Made by a program: the position numbers and the translations under genes. From NCBI RefSeq assembly GCF_023845585.1, contig NZ_JAMQHS010000002.1, positions 62,001 through 126,000 of the forward strand: DNA of 64,000 nt, read 5' to 3'. The number at the start of each line of letters is the position of its first letter. Positions within the stretch are counted from its first letter, which is position 1. Positions 36,501-44,533 of this stretch are shown here, one piece after another. Below the pieces are notes generated by a model. That model saw only the letters and a list, made by a program, of their open reading frames with translations, was not told the DNA's origin and did not search any database. Source of the DNA: Clostridium sp. CMCC3677 (lineage in GTDB: Bacteria; Bacillota; Clostridia; Clostridiales; Clostridiaceae).

Positions 36501-36584
36501 GGTTCAAATATTATAGTAGATTCAGAACGTGCACTTATGGCATTAGCTAAAATAAGAAAGGGGGCAATGTCTCTTGAAGGTTAA
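33567..36584 (+). CDS. Large helical-repeat (ARM/HEAT-like) protein of the retron operon
   Basis: A 1005-residue protein. The N-terminal 200 residues are mixed (RSIVLWGWDNNNNPSFLILYGKHEF; YYKNGVDYSWYWKRDENYLV). From about residue 210 to the end the sequence is dominated by helix pairs of HEAT/ARM type (NVHELAISFFERTNGKF, SSEVKEYISNKTTEILANLGDGDEELF). A conserved-looking central block is HYRKYAAQELLKEYYGRYDYE followed by KGEWVESRSPQRYKEG. No catalytic motif is visible. The next gene overlaps its 3' end by 11 bases and the reverse transcriptase follows, so it is probably a scaffold or effector part of a retron system. ATG 33567 with AAGGTGG. Confidence 0.8.
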   Translation: MSKFKENNFLNTVFSFLKSKEDKVDQIELNDSVDSINCPIKNTKTLNRVWKKDYNPLRSIVLWGWDNNNNPSFLILYGKHEFKNTQSDGESVTSILEDEVKYSSYAIFNGCEGHLPSFESVKIIQEDGYYNRNKDEEFPRMYYKNGVDYSWYWKRDENYLVNEFKNLEEENKIVLPYFKEISYEDCVKNVQAKNISFLNFRLANHPNEVLNLDEEYHKYYLVIYDMFSNKNIYMRKKRLSQLIESNPPKEIYNLLLKLGSTEMISGLFLEFARYNNSLLIEEAKNILKSNINWGGENYTKGVKRCVTIYVNIITEELRQKRESFIRTHLSEMDLHLIHINGKDIPSNKVLEGAHYRKYAAQELLKEYYGRYDYEKGEWVESRSPQRYKEGIYTDGVMLNTIEFKNTIQEAEAYGLADVIGKIAYYLDSPRLTYYFKGTGKGKELKYFKRYVRKIMDSYAKNDEEKFIIAMKSLLTSYTKHDYVCKFKGNFQFNDFIKYYLYNDFKEKPPIGWDNWQARSEWMQNDQLMKLQGRYEFVKEIWDNHLDDVLYIAINSNINPIFKACYYILKDSERTNELINNMSYKELSDLTLVSYEPLANMFMNILTEKLNKLDEFDSKLMIDLINSKNENVHELAISFFERTNGKFKSSDIVNFMFLNDLDNWINLFKESILSLNEKEYLNFVKEIIDNSDRFRKTNVTLSKEIRDLLSLSVNKLKGISNNEKMNLISYVISSIFEKSSMPEWTEIFVEEAIFSLSYKELENLLNGVNIKDTQKAISERNRQVVSLLESIKNNEIPKDSQLVSILESATAQMIKILFGIIERNSEALSKRFSTLLIMFESDITILNKKAEEIFENMINEEQKKLHGIIIDSPVNKVYLFGIKKLKEIYGDLIPKEFIIQMLEHTSSEVKEYISNKTTEILANLGDGDEELFMYYVKTLIFLPNRISKSKDSIYEVIPKFATKYKNKLNEIEDMLLDIGGSNIIVDSERALMALAKIRKGAMSLEG

Positions 36585-38382
36585 GTATGAATATGCAAGT
36601 CCATCTATGTGTCTAAATAAAGGAAATGAAACAGTTTTGGGACTTAGTCCAGATCTTTCAAGAAATGAAAAAGTATCTTTTTTAGGGAAGTTAAAGCATC
36701 CACTTATTTTTAGAGATGCAATGCTTATGCTTCGTGAAATTGTTATTTCTGATATGAGTCAAAAAAAGAAAGAAAGAGTTGAATTCTTTGAGTGGCTTGA
36801 CAAAGAAATTGAAAGAAGAATATTAAAACATGATGAGTATTTGCCAGAAATAAGAAATAGCCTTAATAATGATATGAATACATTATTAAATTCCATTGAG
36901 GATAAAAATAAAGAAATATTTAATTTAATTGATATTAAAAACAATCTAAAAAAAGAAATTGATAAACATGATATATGGAAAGATTATTATAAGATTGAAA
37001 AAGACTTTTGGAAATTTATAAAGGATAGAGATATGGACCTGTGGTTTGTTTTAGATCCTGTAATAACAGTTCATCCTGATCAAGTATCTTTTGAAGCATT
37101 TTCTGTAGATGAGTCTACATATGGATGTTTATCAATTGATATGGAAGAATTTGAGTTACTACAAAAACCATCTTTAGGAACAACTAATATAGATTTTTCA
37201 GCTAAATTAGCTAAAGAAATTGATAGATTTAGAACCTATAGTGATGTAAATCTATCTGTTAATCCAGAGGGTTTTGGAGTAGATAGCGGAGTAATGCCTG
37301 AACATATGGAAAAGAAAATAGAGCTTCCTGAGACATGGATAAAGGGGTTTAATCAAGTTTCTTCAGCTGCCAGTTTAGGTGGAGTGGATGTTGAGTTATC
37401 ACCAATGGATATGTATGATATATGTTCATTTTTAAGAAGACATAAAGCAAAAGAAAGTCCAAGATATATGAAGTGGATATTAGAACCTGATAAGCCAATT
37501 AAAATTATTTTTGAACCTTTTGGAAAGACTCTTACTCTTAATTCAATTTATAATGGAGAAAAGAAAAGAGAAGAAAAAATATGGGGAAGAAGACGTTGGC
37601 TTGTTTTAGAAAAGATAATTCCTTTAGTTAAGTCTTTTAAAGTAAGACTTCTTGGATTTGGAATGCCACAATTTATTATAGGAGATATGGGAGCGATGAA
37701 GATGACTATAGGTTTCTCATCATGGTCTTCTAACGATTGGGTAAAAGGGACAGCATTTAACATATTAGGTGGATTTATTGGAGAAGGAAATTACGATAAA
37801 GTTTATGAATTATTAAAAGAAAAACGTTTTGCTTCAATAGATAAAATTTATGAAGATTTAACTGAAAGTTCAAAGAGTGAAAACAAAGCAGGAATAGGTA
37901 TGCTTTTAAGACGTGGAGAAGGTTATTATGATGCAATAAATGACTCTGTAAGATTTAGACGATTATGCAATGAAGAAATTCCAAAAGAATTATATGAAAC
38001 AACACCTATGGAATTAAAGGTCCAAGAACATATAGATGAAGGCATGGATAACTTTAGGGTGACAATGACAGAAGATAATGAGTTTATTTTTACACATTCG
38101 CTAAAGACGCCAAATCCTAAATATAAAAAGTGGAAATATTATAGGACAGATGATTTTAATAGAGAATTTGATTTTACAGAAACTTTAATAAAAATAGATG
38201 AAGAAGGTCAGCTTTCAAAAGTTAAATGTGACTGTAGAGATTTTAATAAAGGACCTAGAAATATTTCAGCTCCTTGTTCACATATTTTAGCTTTATATTT
38301 AATTTCTACAAAATTTTTAAAGCTAAAATTAGAACCAAATAAAGAATATAAAATTAATGATATTATGGAGACGGTACTATGA
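36574..38382 (+). CDS. SWIM zinc-finger (WHSWIM-like) protein of the retron operon
   Basis: A 602-residue protein. The C-terminus has a SWIM finger CDCRDF...APCSHILAL (CxC...CxH) at about residues 550-575, a fold that binds DNA or protein. Residues about 415-470 (YDKVYELLKEKRFASIDKIYEDLTES) are helix-turn-helix-like, fitting a WHSWIM arrangement. A coiled coil is likely around 90-130 (NTLLNSIEDKNKEIFNLIDI). TTG 36574 overlaps the previous stop codon by 11 bases with AAGGGGG upstream, and the reverse transcriptase gene overlaps its own end. Retron systems with ARM-repeat and WHSWIM partners have been catalogued as type XIII, to my recollection; the biochemical role is unknown. Confidence 0.82.
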   Translation: MKVKYEYASPSMCLNKGNETVLGLSPDLSRNEKVSFLGKLKHPLIFRDAMLMLREIVISDMSQKKKERVEFFEWLDKEIERRILKHDEYLPEIRNSLNNDMNTLLNSIEDKNKEIFNLIDIKNNLKKEIDKHDIWKDYYKIEKDFWKFIKDRDMDLWFVLDPVITVHPDQVSFEAFSVDESTYGCLSIDMEEFELLQKPSLGTTNIDFSAKLAKEIDRFRTYSDVNLSVNPEGFGVDSGVMPEHMEKKIELPETWIKGFNQVSSAASLGGVDVELSPMDMYDICSFLRRHKAKESPRYMKWILEPDKPIKIIFEPFGKTLTLNSIYNGEKKREEKIWGRRRWLVLEKIIPLVKSFKVRLLGFGMPQFIIGDMGAMKMTIGFSSWSSNDWVKGTAFNILGGFIGEGNYDKVYELLKEKRFASIDKIYEDLTESSKSENKAGIGMLLRRGEGYYDAINDSVRFRRLCNEEIPKELYETTPMELKVQEHIDEGMDNFRVTMTEDNEFIFTHSLKTPNPKYKKWKYYRTDDFNREFDFTETLIKIDEEGQLSKVKCDCRDFNKGPRNISAPCSHILALYLISTKFLKLKLEPNKEYKINDIMETVL

Positions 38383-39857
38383 TGGAGAACCAAGAAAATA
38401 ATAGAAAAGATTATAGAGAAGCTGTAAATGCAATGGGTAAAAAGGAATTTACCCTTGTAAAGATGCAGGAATATGGGTTTTGGCCACAGAATCTACCTAC
38501 CCCTTATGAAAGACAAGAAAATGAAACAAGTGAACAGTATGAGAATAGAAAAAATCTATTAGAAAAATATGAAAAAGTAATTGATGAAATTGCTAATTTA
38601 TATGAAGAAAAAGATAAAATAAATTCAAAGCTAATAGAACTTCAAAAAAAGTACGATGAAACATGGGATTATGAGAAAATAAGATTGGATGTATCTAAGA
38701 CTATTATGGAGGAATCTATTGCAAGGCGTGCTGAAAGAAAAAAACAAAGAGAACTTGAAAAAAGACAGCGCTCAGAGGAATGGAAGAAAGAAAAAGAAGA
38801 TAAAATTGTATTTATAGGAAAAGGATATTCTAGTTTACTTAAAGATAAAGAAACTCATAAGGAAAAGTTATTAGCACAAGATTTACCTATTATAAATGAT
38901 GACAAAGAACTAGCTAGTTTTCTAGGAATAGAATATAAAAAGCTGAGATTTTTAGTTTATCATAGAGATGTAGTATCTGTTGATCATTATTATAGATACA
39001 CTATTCCTAAAAAAAGAGGAGGAGTTCGTAATATTGCAGCTCCGAAATCAGTATTAAAGAATTCACAAAGAAAAATTTTAGATGACATTCTATTAAAAAT
39101 TCCTACTAGTGATGAAGCTCATGGATTTTTAAAGGGAAAATCTGTAGTTTCGGCGGCAGAAAGTCATTTTAAACAACCTGAATTGCTTATTAATATAGAT
39201 CTTGAAGATTTCTTTCCAACAATTACATTTGAAAGAGTAAGAGGAATGTTTAAATCCTTTGGATATTCTGGATATATTGCATCTATGTTAGCAATGATTT
39301 GTACATATTGCGAACGTATGAAAATAGAGGTTAGAGGAGAAGAAAAATATATAAAGACATCAAATAGAATTCTTCCACAAGGTTCACCAGCAAGTCCAAT
39401 GATTACAAATATAATTTGTATAAAATTAGACAAAAGATTAAAAGGACTTTCCTCTAAATATAATTTTACTTATACAAGGTATGCCGATGATATGAGTTTT
39501 AGCTTTAATGGGGATGATGATGAATTAAATATTGGCAGATTTATAGGATTAGTTTCAAAGATTGTTAAAGAAGAGGGTTTTAATATAAACAAGGATAAAA
39601 CAAAATTCTTAAGAAAAAATAATTGTCAATGTATAACAGGTATTGTAATAAATAACGAAGAAATTGGAGTACCTAAAAAATGGATTAAAAAATTAAGGGC
39701 TGCTATTTACAATGCTAATAAAGATAAAAATAATGGTGAAGTATTATCTAGTAAAGTTATAAATGAAATATCAGGAATGACATCATGGATAAAAAGTGTT
39801 AATGAAAAAAGATACAAAGCTATCATTGATTCTGCAATGGAGTTGATTAATAGTTAG
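38379..39857 (+). CDS. Retron-type reverse transcriptase
   Basis: A 492-residue reverse transcriptase. The first 170 residues are charged and helical with a coiled-coil segment (RAERKKQRELEKRQR). The RT domain follows: PKKRGGVRNIAAPKSVLKNSQR, then GFLKGKSVVSAAESHF, which corresponds to the retron region X (NAxxH). LINIDLEDFFPTI (motif A) comes next, then LPQGSPASPMITN (motif B). The catalytic YADD is at about residues 367-370 (motif C). CITGIVIN matches the retron region Y (VTG). These two retron-specific regions argue against a group II intron RT. ATG 38379 (or 38382) overlaps the SWIM gene's stop, so all three proteins are translationally coupled. The msr-msd RNA is not identified with confidence. 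Confidence 0.92.
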   Translation: MMENQENNRKDYREAVNAMGKKEFTLVKMQEYGFWPQNLPTPYERQENETSEQYENRKNLLEKYEKVIDEIANLYEEKDKINSKLIELQKKYDETWDYEKIRLDVSKTIMEESIARRAERKKQRELEKRQRSEEWKKEKEDKIVFIGKGYSSLLKDKETHKEKLLAQDLPIINDDKELASFLGIEYKKLRFLVYHRDVVSVDHYYRYTIPKKRGGVRNIAAPKSVLKNSQRKILDDILLKIPTSDEAHGFLKGKSVVSAAESHFKQPELLINIDLEDFFPTITFERVRGMFKSFGYSGYIASMLAMICTYCERMKIEVRGEEKYIKTSNRILPQGSPASPMITNIICIKLDKRLKGLSSKYNFTYTRYADDMSFSFNGDDDELNIGRFIGLVSKIVKEEGFNINKDKTKFLRKNNCQCITGIVINNEEIGVPKKWIKKLRAAIYNANKDKNNGEVLSSKVINEISGMTSWIKSVNEKRYKAIIDSAMELINS

Positions 39858-39893
39858 TTATAAAGTTGTTTTAAAAATTATAATATATTAGGT

Positions 39894-39920
39894 TAATCAC
39901 ATTAGGGGTGATTTTGCTTT
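39894..39920 (+). terminator. Weak terminator after the reverse transcriptase
   Basis: AATCAC-ATTAGGG-GTGATT followed by TTGCTTTT. A short stem but well placed after the stop codon. Confidence 0.55.
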
Positions 39921-39925
39921 TATTA

Positions 39926-40155
39926 AAGGCTATGTTTTAAAACAGTGTTGATATTGTAGTATAAAGCTCATGGACAGAGGAATTTACTTTAAGAACTCTA
40001 AAATAAAGCTTAGTCCAATTAATGCATGTTCCCAATCAAAGATTGTTGACAAGCAATTAATTGTACAAATCTTCATTAAGAGTTCTAAAAAGCAAATTCC
40101 AATGCCAGTTCGCCCTTATACTAAAATATCAACATTCACTTAAAACATAGCCTTA
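39926..40155. repeat. Near-palindromic element downstream of the retron operon (type A)
   Basis: About 230 bases that are almost wholly self-complementary. The outer ends AAGGCTATGTTTTAA and TTAAAACATAGCCTT match perfectly. Within them TTGATATT...AATATCAA, GGAATTTACTTT...AAGCAAATTCC and AAGAACTCT...AGAGTTCT pair in order around a centre near 40040. It shares its left end with 17925-17960 and its outer ends with the element at 33342. It is most likely a MITE-like long hairpin. Its location 70 bases after the RT makes a retron RNA an alternative worth excluding. Confidence 0.65.
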
Positions 40156-40285
40156 TTAAAAGTTCAAAATTTGCTCAATGAATAAAATTTAATTTATATT
40201 TTAAATAACCGTATAATACCTATACACGCTTAAGAAAATTAATAAACTGTGTAATTTTAAATTTAAATATGAACTAGACTAAATT

Positions 40286-41089
40286 TTATAGAAATAATAA
40301 TAAGCTAACAGCCATTAGTATCATACCGCCTACTAGTCCATATATTGAAAGATGATGTTCCCCATATTCTCTTGCAGAGGGAAGAAGTTCATCAAGTGAT
40401 ATAAAAACCATTATACCAGCTACTGCTCCAAAAATAATACCTAATACCGCATTACTAATAAAAGGCATTAAGATTAAATATCCGATAATAGCTCCTAAAG
40501 GTTCAGATAATCCAGAAAGAAAAGAATATACAAAAGCTTTTTTCTTATTACCAGTAGCATAATAAACAGGAACTGATACTGCGATACCTTCTGGTATATT
40601 ATGAATTGCAATAGCTACGGCTATTGGAACTGCTATAGATGGAGATTGAAGGCCAGAAATAAATGTTGCAAGCCCTTCAGGAAAATTATGAATTGCAATA
40701 GCTATTGCAGTAAATAATCCTGTTCTTAAAAGTTTGTTATTTGAATTAACTTTATTTGCATTTAAGTCTTCAACTTTATATATATCATGTGGATTTTCTC
40801 CAACTGGAATAACTTTATCAATAAGTGCTATAGTAAGCATTCCTCCAAAAAATGATACTACAGTAAGCCAAGAACCAGTCTTTATTCCAAATTGTTCTGT
40901 AAGAGCATCTTTAGCTTTAAAAAATATTTCAATCATTGATACATAAATCATAACACCTGCTGAAAAACCAAGACTTATAGAAAGAAATTTAGTATTAGTT
41001 TTTTTAGCGAAAAAAGCAAAAGCACTTCCTATGCCTGTACATAATCCTGAAAAAAGAGTTAATGAGAAAGCAAATAAAATATTATTCAA
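40286..41089 (-). CDS. zupT: ZIP-family divalent metal transporter (ZupT-like)
   Basis: A 267-residue transporter with eight predicted helices. Metal-binding motifs are AIAIHNFPEGLATFISGL in helix 4 and AIAIHNIPEGIAVSVPVYYA in helix 5 (HNxPEG twice), the ZupT signature; a His-poor loop links helices 3 and 4. It imports zinc, iron or manganese. The TTG start at 41089 follows AAGGAGGGATTATA; an upstream in-frame ATG at 41128 lies within the promoter palindrome and is rejected. The promoter is covered by a 33-bp perfect palindrome, so metal-dependent repression is likely. Confidence 0.92.
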   Translation of the reverse strand: MNNILFAFSLTLFSGLCTGIGSAFAFFAKKTNTKFLSISLGFSAGVMIYVSMIEIFFKAKDALTEQFGIKTGSWLTVVSFFGGMLTIALIDKVIPVGENPHDIYKVEDLNANKVNSNNKLLRTGLFTAIAIAIHNFPEGLATFISGLQSPSIAVPIAVAIAIHNIPEGIAVSVPVYYATGNKKKAFVYSFLSGLSEPLGAIIGYLILMPFISNAVLGIIFGAVAGIMVFISLDELLPSAREYGEHHLSIYGLVGGMILMAVSLLLFL

Positions 41090-41116
41090 TATAATCCCTC
41101 CTTTGTAAAAACAATA

Positions 41117-41153
41117 TGTATAATTCAATTGATATTCAATATCAATTGAATTA
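41117..41153 (-). promoter_or_regulatory. Promoter and Fur-family-like operator of the ZIP transporter gene
   Basis: On the minus strand the promoter is TTGATA (41140-41145), 17-base spacer, TATACA (41117-41122). A perfect 16-1-16 palindrome (TAATTCAATTGATATT and its complement) occupies 41121-41153. Its core TGATATT-N-AATATCA resembles the 7-1-7 Fur-family operator TGATAAT-N-ATTATCA with one change per half. Binding would block the promoter. Which metal regulator acts is unknown. Confidence 0.75.
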
Positions 41154-41274
41154 TATTTTATATTATAACTAATTAAAGAATTTTAATCAATAAGATTATT
41201 TTATTAAAAAAGTTAAAAAATGTTGAAATTTGGTTTTGTATATGGTATAATTCAATAAATAAGAAAATTAAAAA

Positions 41275-41473
41275 ACATAGATTTTTTGGCCTTTATACTG
41301 TGGTGTTGCGCCATGGTGGAGATTTGTCAGACACACATCATTAGGTTGCGCGCAATTCGCTACGCTACCAATACTGTGCACATTAAAAATCGATCCTTCG
41401 GTTATGTGACAGTATTGGTGCTACGCTGAAGTGTCACAACCGAATATAAGAATTGTTAGCAAGAAATCTATGT
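41275..41473. mobile_element. GC-rich inverted-repeat element (MITE-like) with 38-codon ORF
   Basis: About 199 bases of clearly higher GC than all surroundings, bounded by ACATAGATTT (41275-41284) and AAATCTATGT (41464-41473). Inside, ACCAATACTGT and ACAGTATTGGT form a strong hairpin (about 41368-41420). An open frame at 41313-41429 reads MVEICQTHIIRLRAIRYATN then TVHIKNRSFGYVTVLVLR, but it has no ribosome-binding site. The base composition and terminal repeats suggest a transferred non-autonomous element. Confidence 0.55.
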
Positions 41474-41482
41474 GGTTGTAAA

Positions 41483-41525
41483 GAGACTATCTTTTATTTT
41501 TATAATAAAGATGGTCTTTTTTTTT
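41483..41525 (+). terminator. Terminator upstream of the EEP nuclease gene
   Basis: AGACTATCTTTTATT...AATAAAGATGGTCT with a long T-run. No upstream plus-strand gene is evident, so it may end a transcript from the GC-rich element. Confidence 0.75.
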
Positions 41526-41622
41526 ATAAAGTACAGATACTATATATTAAAGAATGATAAAACAAAGTTGATAATAATTTAATAAATGAATTTTTAAAAC
41601 AAGCTGAAAAGAGGATATTGCT

Positions 41623-42399
41623 ATGAAGGTAATGACTTTTAATTTGAGATGTGATTTTATTTTAGATTTTAATAATAGATGGGCTGAGAGAAAAAACTTA
41701 GTGTTTGATATAGTAAATAAATATGATTGTGATATTATAGGTACTCAAGAAATAACTGAGAAAATGTTTAAAGATATATACAATAATATCAATACATATA
41801 CTATTGTAGGCAATCCAAGAAGTAAAAAGTTGTTTTCAGAGAGAAATGATATTTTGATTTCCAAAAAACATAAGATAGATAATTATAAAACATTTTGGCT
41901 ATGTGATAATCCAGAAAAGATAGGAAGATCAAGATGGTATTCAATGTTTCCAAGAATCTGCACAACAGCCATAATTGAATTAGAAAATGGGAAAAGAATA
42001 CGAGTTTGTAATTCGCATTTAGATTGTCTTTTGCCACAAGCAAGAGCATATGAACTTAAAAAGATTGCAGAGTTTATAAAGAAAGAACAAGAAAAAGAAG
42101 AACTTCCATTAATAATTATGGGAGATTTTAACGCTAGTCCTAATAGTAAATTAATTAAGAATTTTATAAATGGAGATATTTTCAATAAAAGACTTGTAGC
42201 TGTACAAGATATGAATAAGTCATTATATAATAAAGCTACTATGGGTCATTTTAAAAATAAAGAAAAGGGATCACATATAGATTATATATTTGTATCAGAA
42301 GAGTTTGAAATAATTGATGTAGAAATAGTAAAATATAATATTAATGGTAAATATCCATCAGATCATTATCCTTTGATGGCTGAGATAAATATTAAATAA
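41623..42399 (+). CDS. Endonuclease/exonuclease/phosphatase-family hydrolase
   Basis: A 258-residue EEP-fold enzyme. Catalytic motifs are MKVMTFNLRCD at the N-terminus (Asn ligand), GTQEITEKM (the metal-binding Glu), CNSHLDCL, IIMGDFNASPNSK and SHIDYIFVSEEF, with the final His in PSDHYPLMAEI. It hydrolyses phosphodiesters; substrates in this family range from DNA to sphingomyelin and inositol phosphates. There is no signal peptide, so an intracellular enzyme is expected. ATG 41623 with AAAGAGGATA. A bidirectional terminator separates it from the convergent exporter. Confidence 0.9.
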   Translation: MKVMTFNLRCDFILDFNNRWAERKNLVFDIVNKYDCDIIGTQEITEKMFKDIYNNINTYTIVGNPRSKKLFSERNDILISKKHKIDNYKTFWLCDNPEKIGRSRWYSMFPRICTTAIIELENGKRIRVCNSHLDCLLPQARAYELKKIAEFIKKEQEKEELPLIIMGDFNASPNSKLIKNFINGDIFNKRLVAVQDMNKSLYNKATMGHFKNKEKGSHIDYIFVSEEFEIIDVEIVKYNINGKYPSDHYPLMAEINIK

Positions 42400-42405
42400 A
42401 AAATA

Positions 42406-42446
42406 ACAGTAGGTAAATTTATAATAAGTACAAATTTACCTACTGC
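42406..42446. terminator. Bidirectional terminator
   Basis: CAGTAGGTAAATTT...AAATTTACCTACTG between convergent genes, with A/T-rich flanks. Confidence 0.85.
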
Positions 42447-42451
42447 TATCT

Positions 42452-43324
42452 TTATTCGCCTTTTGTATCTTTAGCTAGTACAATAGTTGCAGTTAATATT
42501 AATGCAGCTCCAATTACTAATTCAAAAGATAAATTTTCATCAAGAAGTAATACACCAAAAATTATGCTGACTATTGGTTCAAAAGTTCCTAAAATAGATG
42601 TTGATGAAGTTCCAATTAATTCAATAGCTTTAAGTAATAAAATTATAGATACTATAGTGGAGATTAATGATATTCCTATGTATGATCCTACTATTTTAGT
42701 ATTAAAACTCAATACTATTGATTTTGTAAATAGACCATATGTAACCATACCTAGAGTAGCCCCTACACACATATATAAAGTTGAAATTTTATTATCTACT
42801 GATTTTATACAGTCAAGTCCTAATACAATTAAATTAATTGCATAAGCTACTCCGGAAAATAATGCTAAAAATATTCCTAATGTACTTAATGATTTACTTT
42901 CAAAAGCAACAAGAGAATAAACGCCTATGCCTGAAAGAAATAATGATATTATTTTTCTTTTACTAATCTTCTCTTTAAGAAAGACAAAACCAATAATACA
43001 TACAATTGCTGGATATATAAAATGAAGAGTAGTAGCTAGTCCAGCACCTAAATAATTATAAGACATAAATAAAGTTTGTGTTGTAATAGTGTATGCAATA
43101 ATCCCAATTGCTAATAAGATTAACATGGGTTTTCTTTCAATTTTAATTTTAACTTTTTTATATAAAAGATATATAAATATACTTATTGATGATAATAAAA
43201 ATCTAAATATTATGACCGTTGTCGGATTAGATCCGTTTTTGTAAGCTATTGATGCAAATATAGGCATGAGCCCAAATGCTACAGATGATAAAATAGCATA
43301 TAATAGTCCTCTATATGTATTCAA
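42452..43324 (-). CDS. EamA/DMT-superfamily transporter
   Basis: A 290-residue protein with ten predicted membrane helices made of two EamA repeats (FGLMPIFASIAYKNGSNPTT...RFLLSS, and KSVDNKISTLYMCVGATLG...GTSSTSILGTFEPIVSIIFG). Members export metabolites such as amino acids or drugs; the cargo is unknown. The TTG start at 43324 follows AGAGGGGGAC. Single-gene unit. Confidence 0.92.
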   Translation of the reverse strand: MNTYRGLLYAILSSVAFGLMPIFASIAYKNGSNPTTVIIFRFLLSSISIFIYLLYKKVKIKIERKPMLILLAIGIIAYTITTQTLFMSYNYLGAGLATTLHFIYPAIVCIIGFVFLKEKISKRKIISLFLSGIGVYSLVAFESKSLSTLGIFLALFSGVAYAINLIVLGLDCIKSVDNKISTLYMCVGATLGMVTYGLFTKSIVLSFNTKIVGSYIGISLISTIVSIILLLKAIELIGTSSTSILGTFEPIVSIIFGVLLLDENLSFELVIGAALILTATIVLAKDTKGE

Positions 43325-43565
43325 AAAAAGTCCCCCTCTTGATTTTGATAAAACTAATTAAAGATTATGTTTTTAAAGTAAATGTTAACATCATACTTTA
43401 TAGATTATAATTAATTTTATTTTTATAATCAACAAAAATCGTAATACTATTAAAGTTAATATTAAGATTATTGTATAAATATTAATTTATAGCTTAGAAT
43501 TATGTAGTACTAAAAGAAATTTTCTTTTCATATTATATAATATAAGATTTGAGGAGGAAAATTTT

Positions 43566-44216
43566 ATGAATGATGCTTATGTCTTTAAAGAGGAAAATAG
43601 ATATGAGAAGTATTGTGAGACAGTAAATATAGGAGACATAAATGCTAACTTTAAACCAAAAGAGTTTATAGAAAAATTTATAAAAAGCAATTACAACATT
43701 AAGAAGATAAATCTGAATTACACAGTATTTCTTGGAACAAATACCTTGGAAAATGGGAAGAAAATAGATTATTATTACAAACCATATATAATTTTAGAAA
43801 AAGATTTAGAAGAAAATTATGAAAATTCAGTTCAAAAAATATCCATGGCTGATATGAAGATAGCATCTGAAGAAGCACAAATAAGAAAAAATGACTTTAT
43901 AGCTGATTATACTTATACTAGAGCAAAAAGTGATATAAGGCGTAGTGTTGTTGAATATGAAGAAAATCCATTGTTAGTTAAAATTATAGATAATGTTATT
44001 TATAATTATGAAAGAAAATTTATGAGAGAGCTAAAAATAATATCTATTGAATCATTTTTTAATAAAATAGTTCAAGAAGGTGAAATAGAAGTTAAGAATA
44101 TATATAACACGTATGTAAAAATACACAATACATCGTATTATAAAGAGAAGTTTAGAAAAATACCTTCATTTAAAATAAGTAGAATAGGAATGGAGTATTT
44201 TTATAGTAAATATTAG
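43566..44216 (+). CDS. Uncharacterised protein (216 aa)
   Basis: A 216-residue soluble protein I do not recognise. It has an acidic/Lys-rich composition. It contains VFLGTNTLENGKKIDYYYKPYIILEKD near residue 57 and a basic C-terminus (YYKEKFRKIPSFKISRIGMEYFYSKY). There are no catalytic-looking motifs, signal peptide or membrane helices. Excellent ribosome-binding site GAGGAGGAAAA before ATG 43566. It is a single-gene unit, ended by a long hairpin at 44217-44261. Confidence 0.65.
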   Translation: MNDAYVFKEENRYEKYCETVNIGDINANFKPKEFIEKFIKSNYNIKKINLNYTVFLGTNTLENGKKIDYYYKPYIILEKDLEENYENSVQKISMADMKIASEEAQIRKNDFIADYTYTRAKSDIRRSVVEYEENPLLVKIIDNVIYNYERKFMRELKIISIESFFNKIVQEGEIEVKNIYNTYVKIHNTSYYKEKFRKIPSFKISRIGMEYFYSKY

Positions 44217-44261
44217 CTTTTAAAAGACTATTAGATTAAATCTAGTAGTCTTTTAAAAGCT
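44217..44261. terminator. Long perfect hairpin after the 216-aa gene
   Basis: AGCTTTTAAAAGACTA...TAGTCTTTTAAAAGCT immediately after the stop codon; there is no clear T-run, so it may act as a weak terminator or stabiliser. Confidence 0.6.
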
Positions 44262-44533
44262 ATTACACTTATTTTGAAAAATAAATGTAAAGAGATGTAT
44301 AATATTTACGATAGATACATTATAAGTAGATTTAGCTATTAAGAATAATAATTTTAAAGAATTTATGGAATGTTTTTTGGGAGTTACTCATAATTGTGGA
44401 ATATAAAAATAAGTAAATAAATTTAGATAGTTATATTTAAAAGTATAATTATATAAATTAAAAACTCATAATATATTTAATCAAGAAATAAACTATTTAA
44501 TTCAAAGATACAATAATAAGGGGATATTAACAT
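44262..44533. other. AT-rich gap, nothing supported
   Basis: About 270 bases. The ribosome-binding site AAGGGGATA of the following gene lies at its end. No other feature is seen. Confidence 0.4.

Noticed and set aside
38379..39857. Group II intron reverse transcriptase
   Set aside because: No maturase or endonuclease domain and no intron RNA flanks. The retron-specific regions (AAxxH-like, ITG) and partner genes point to a retron.
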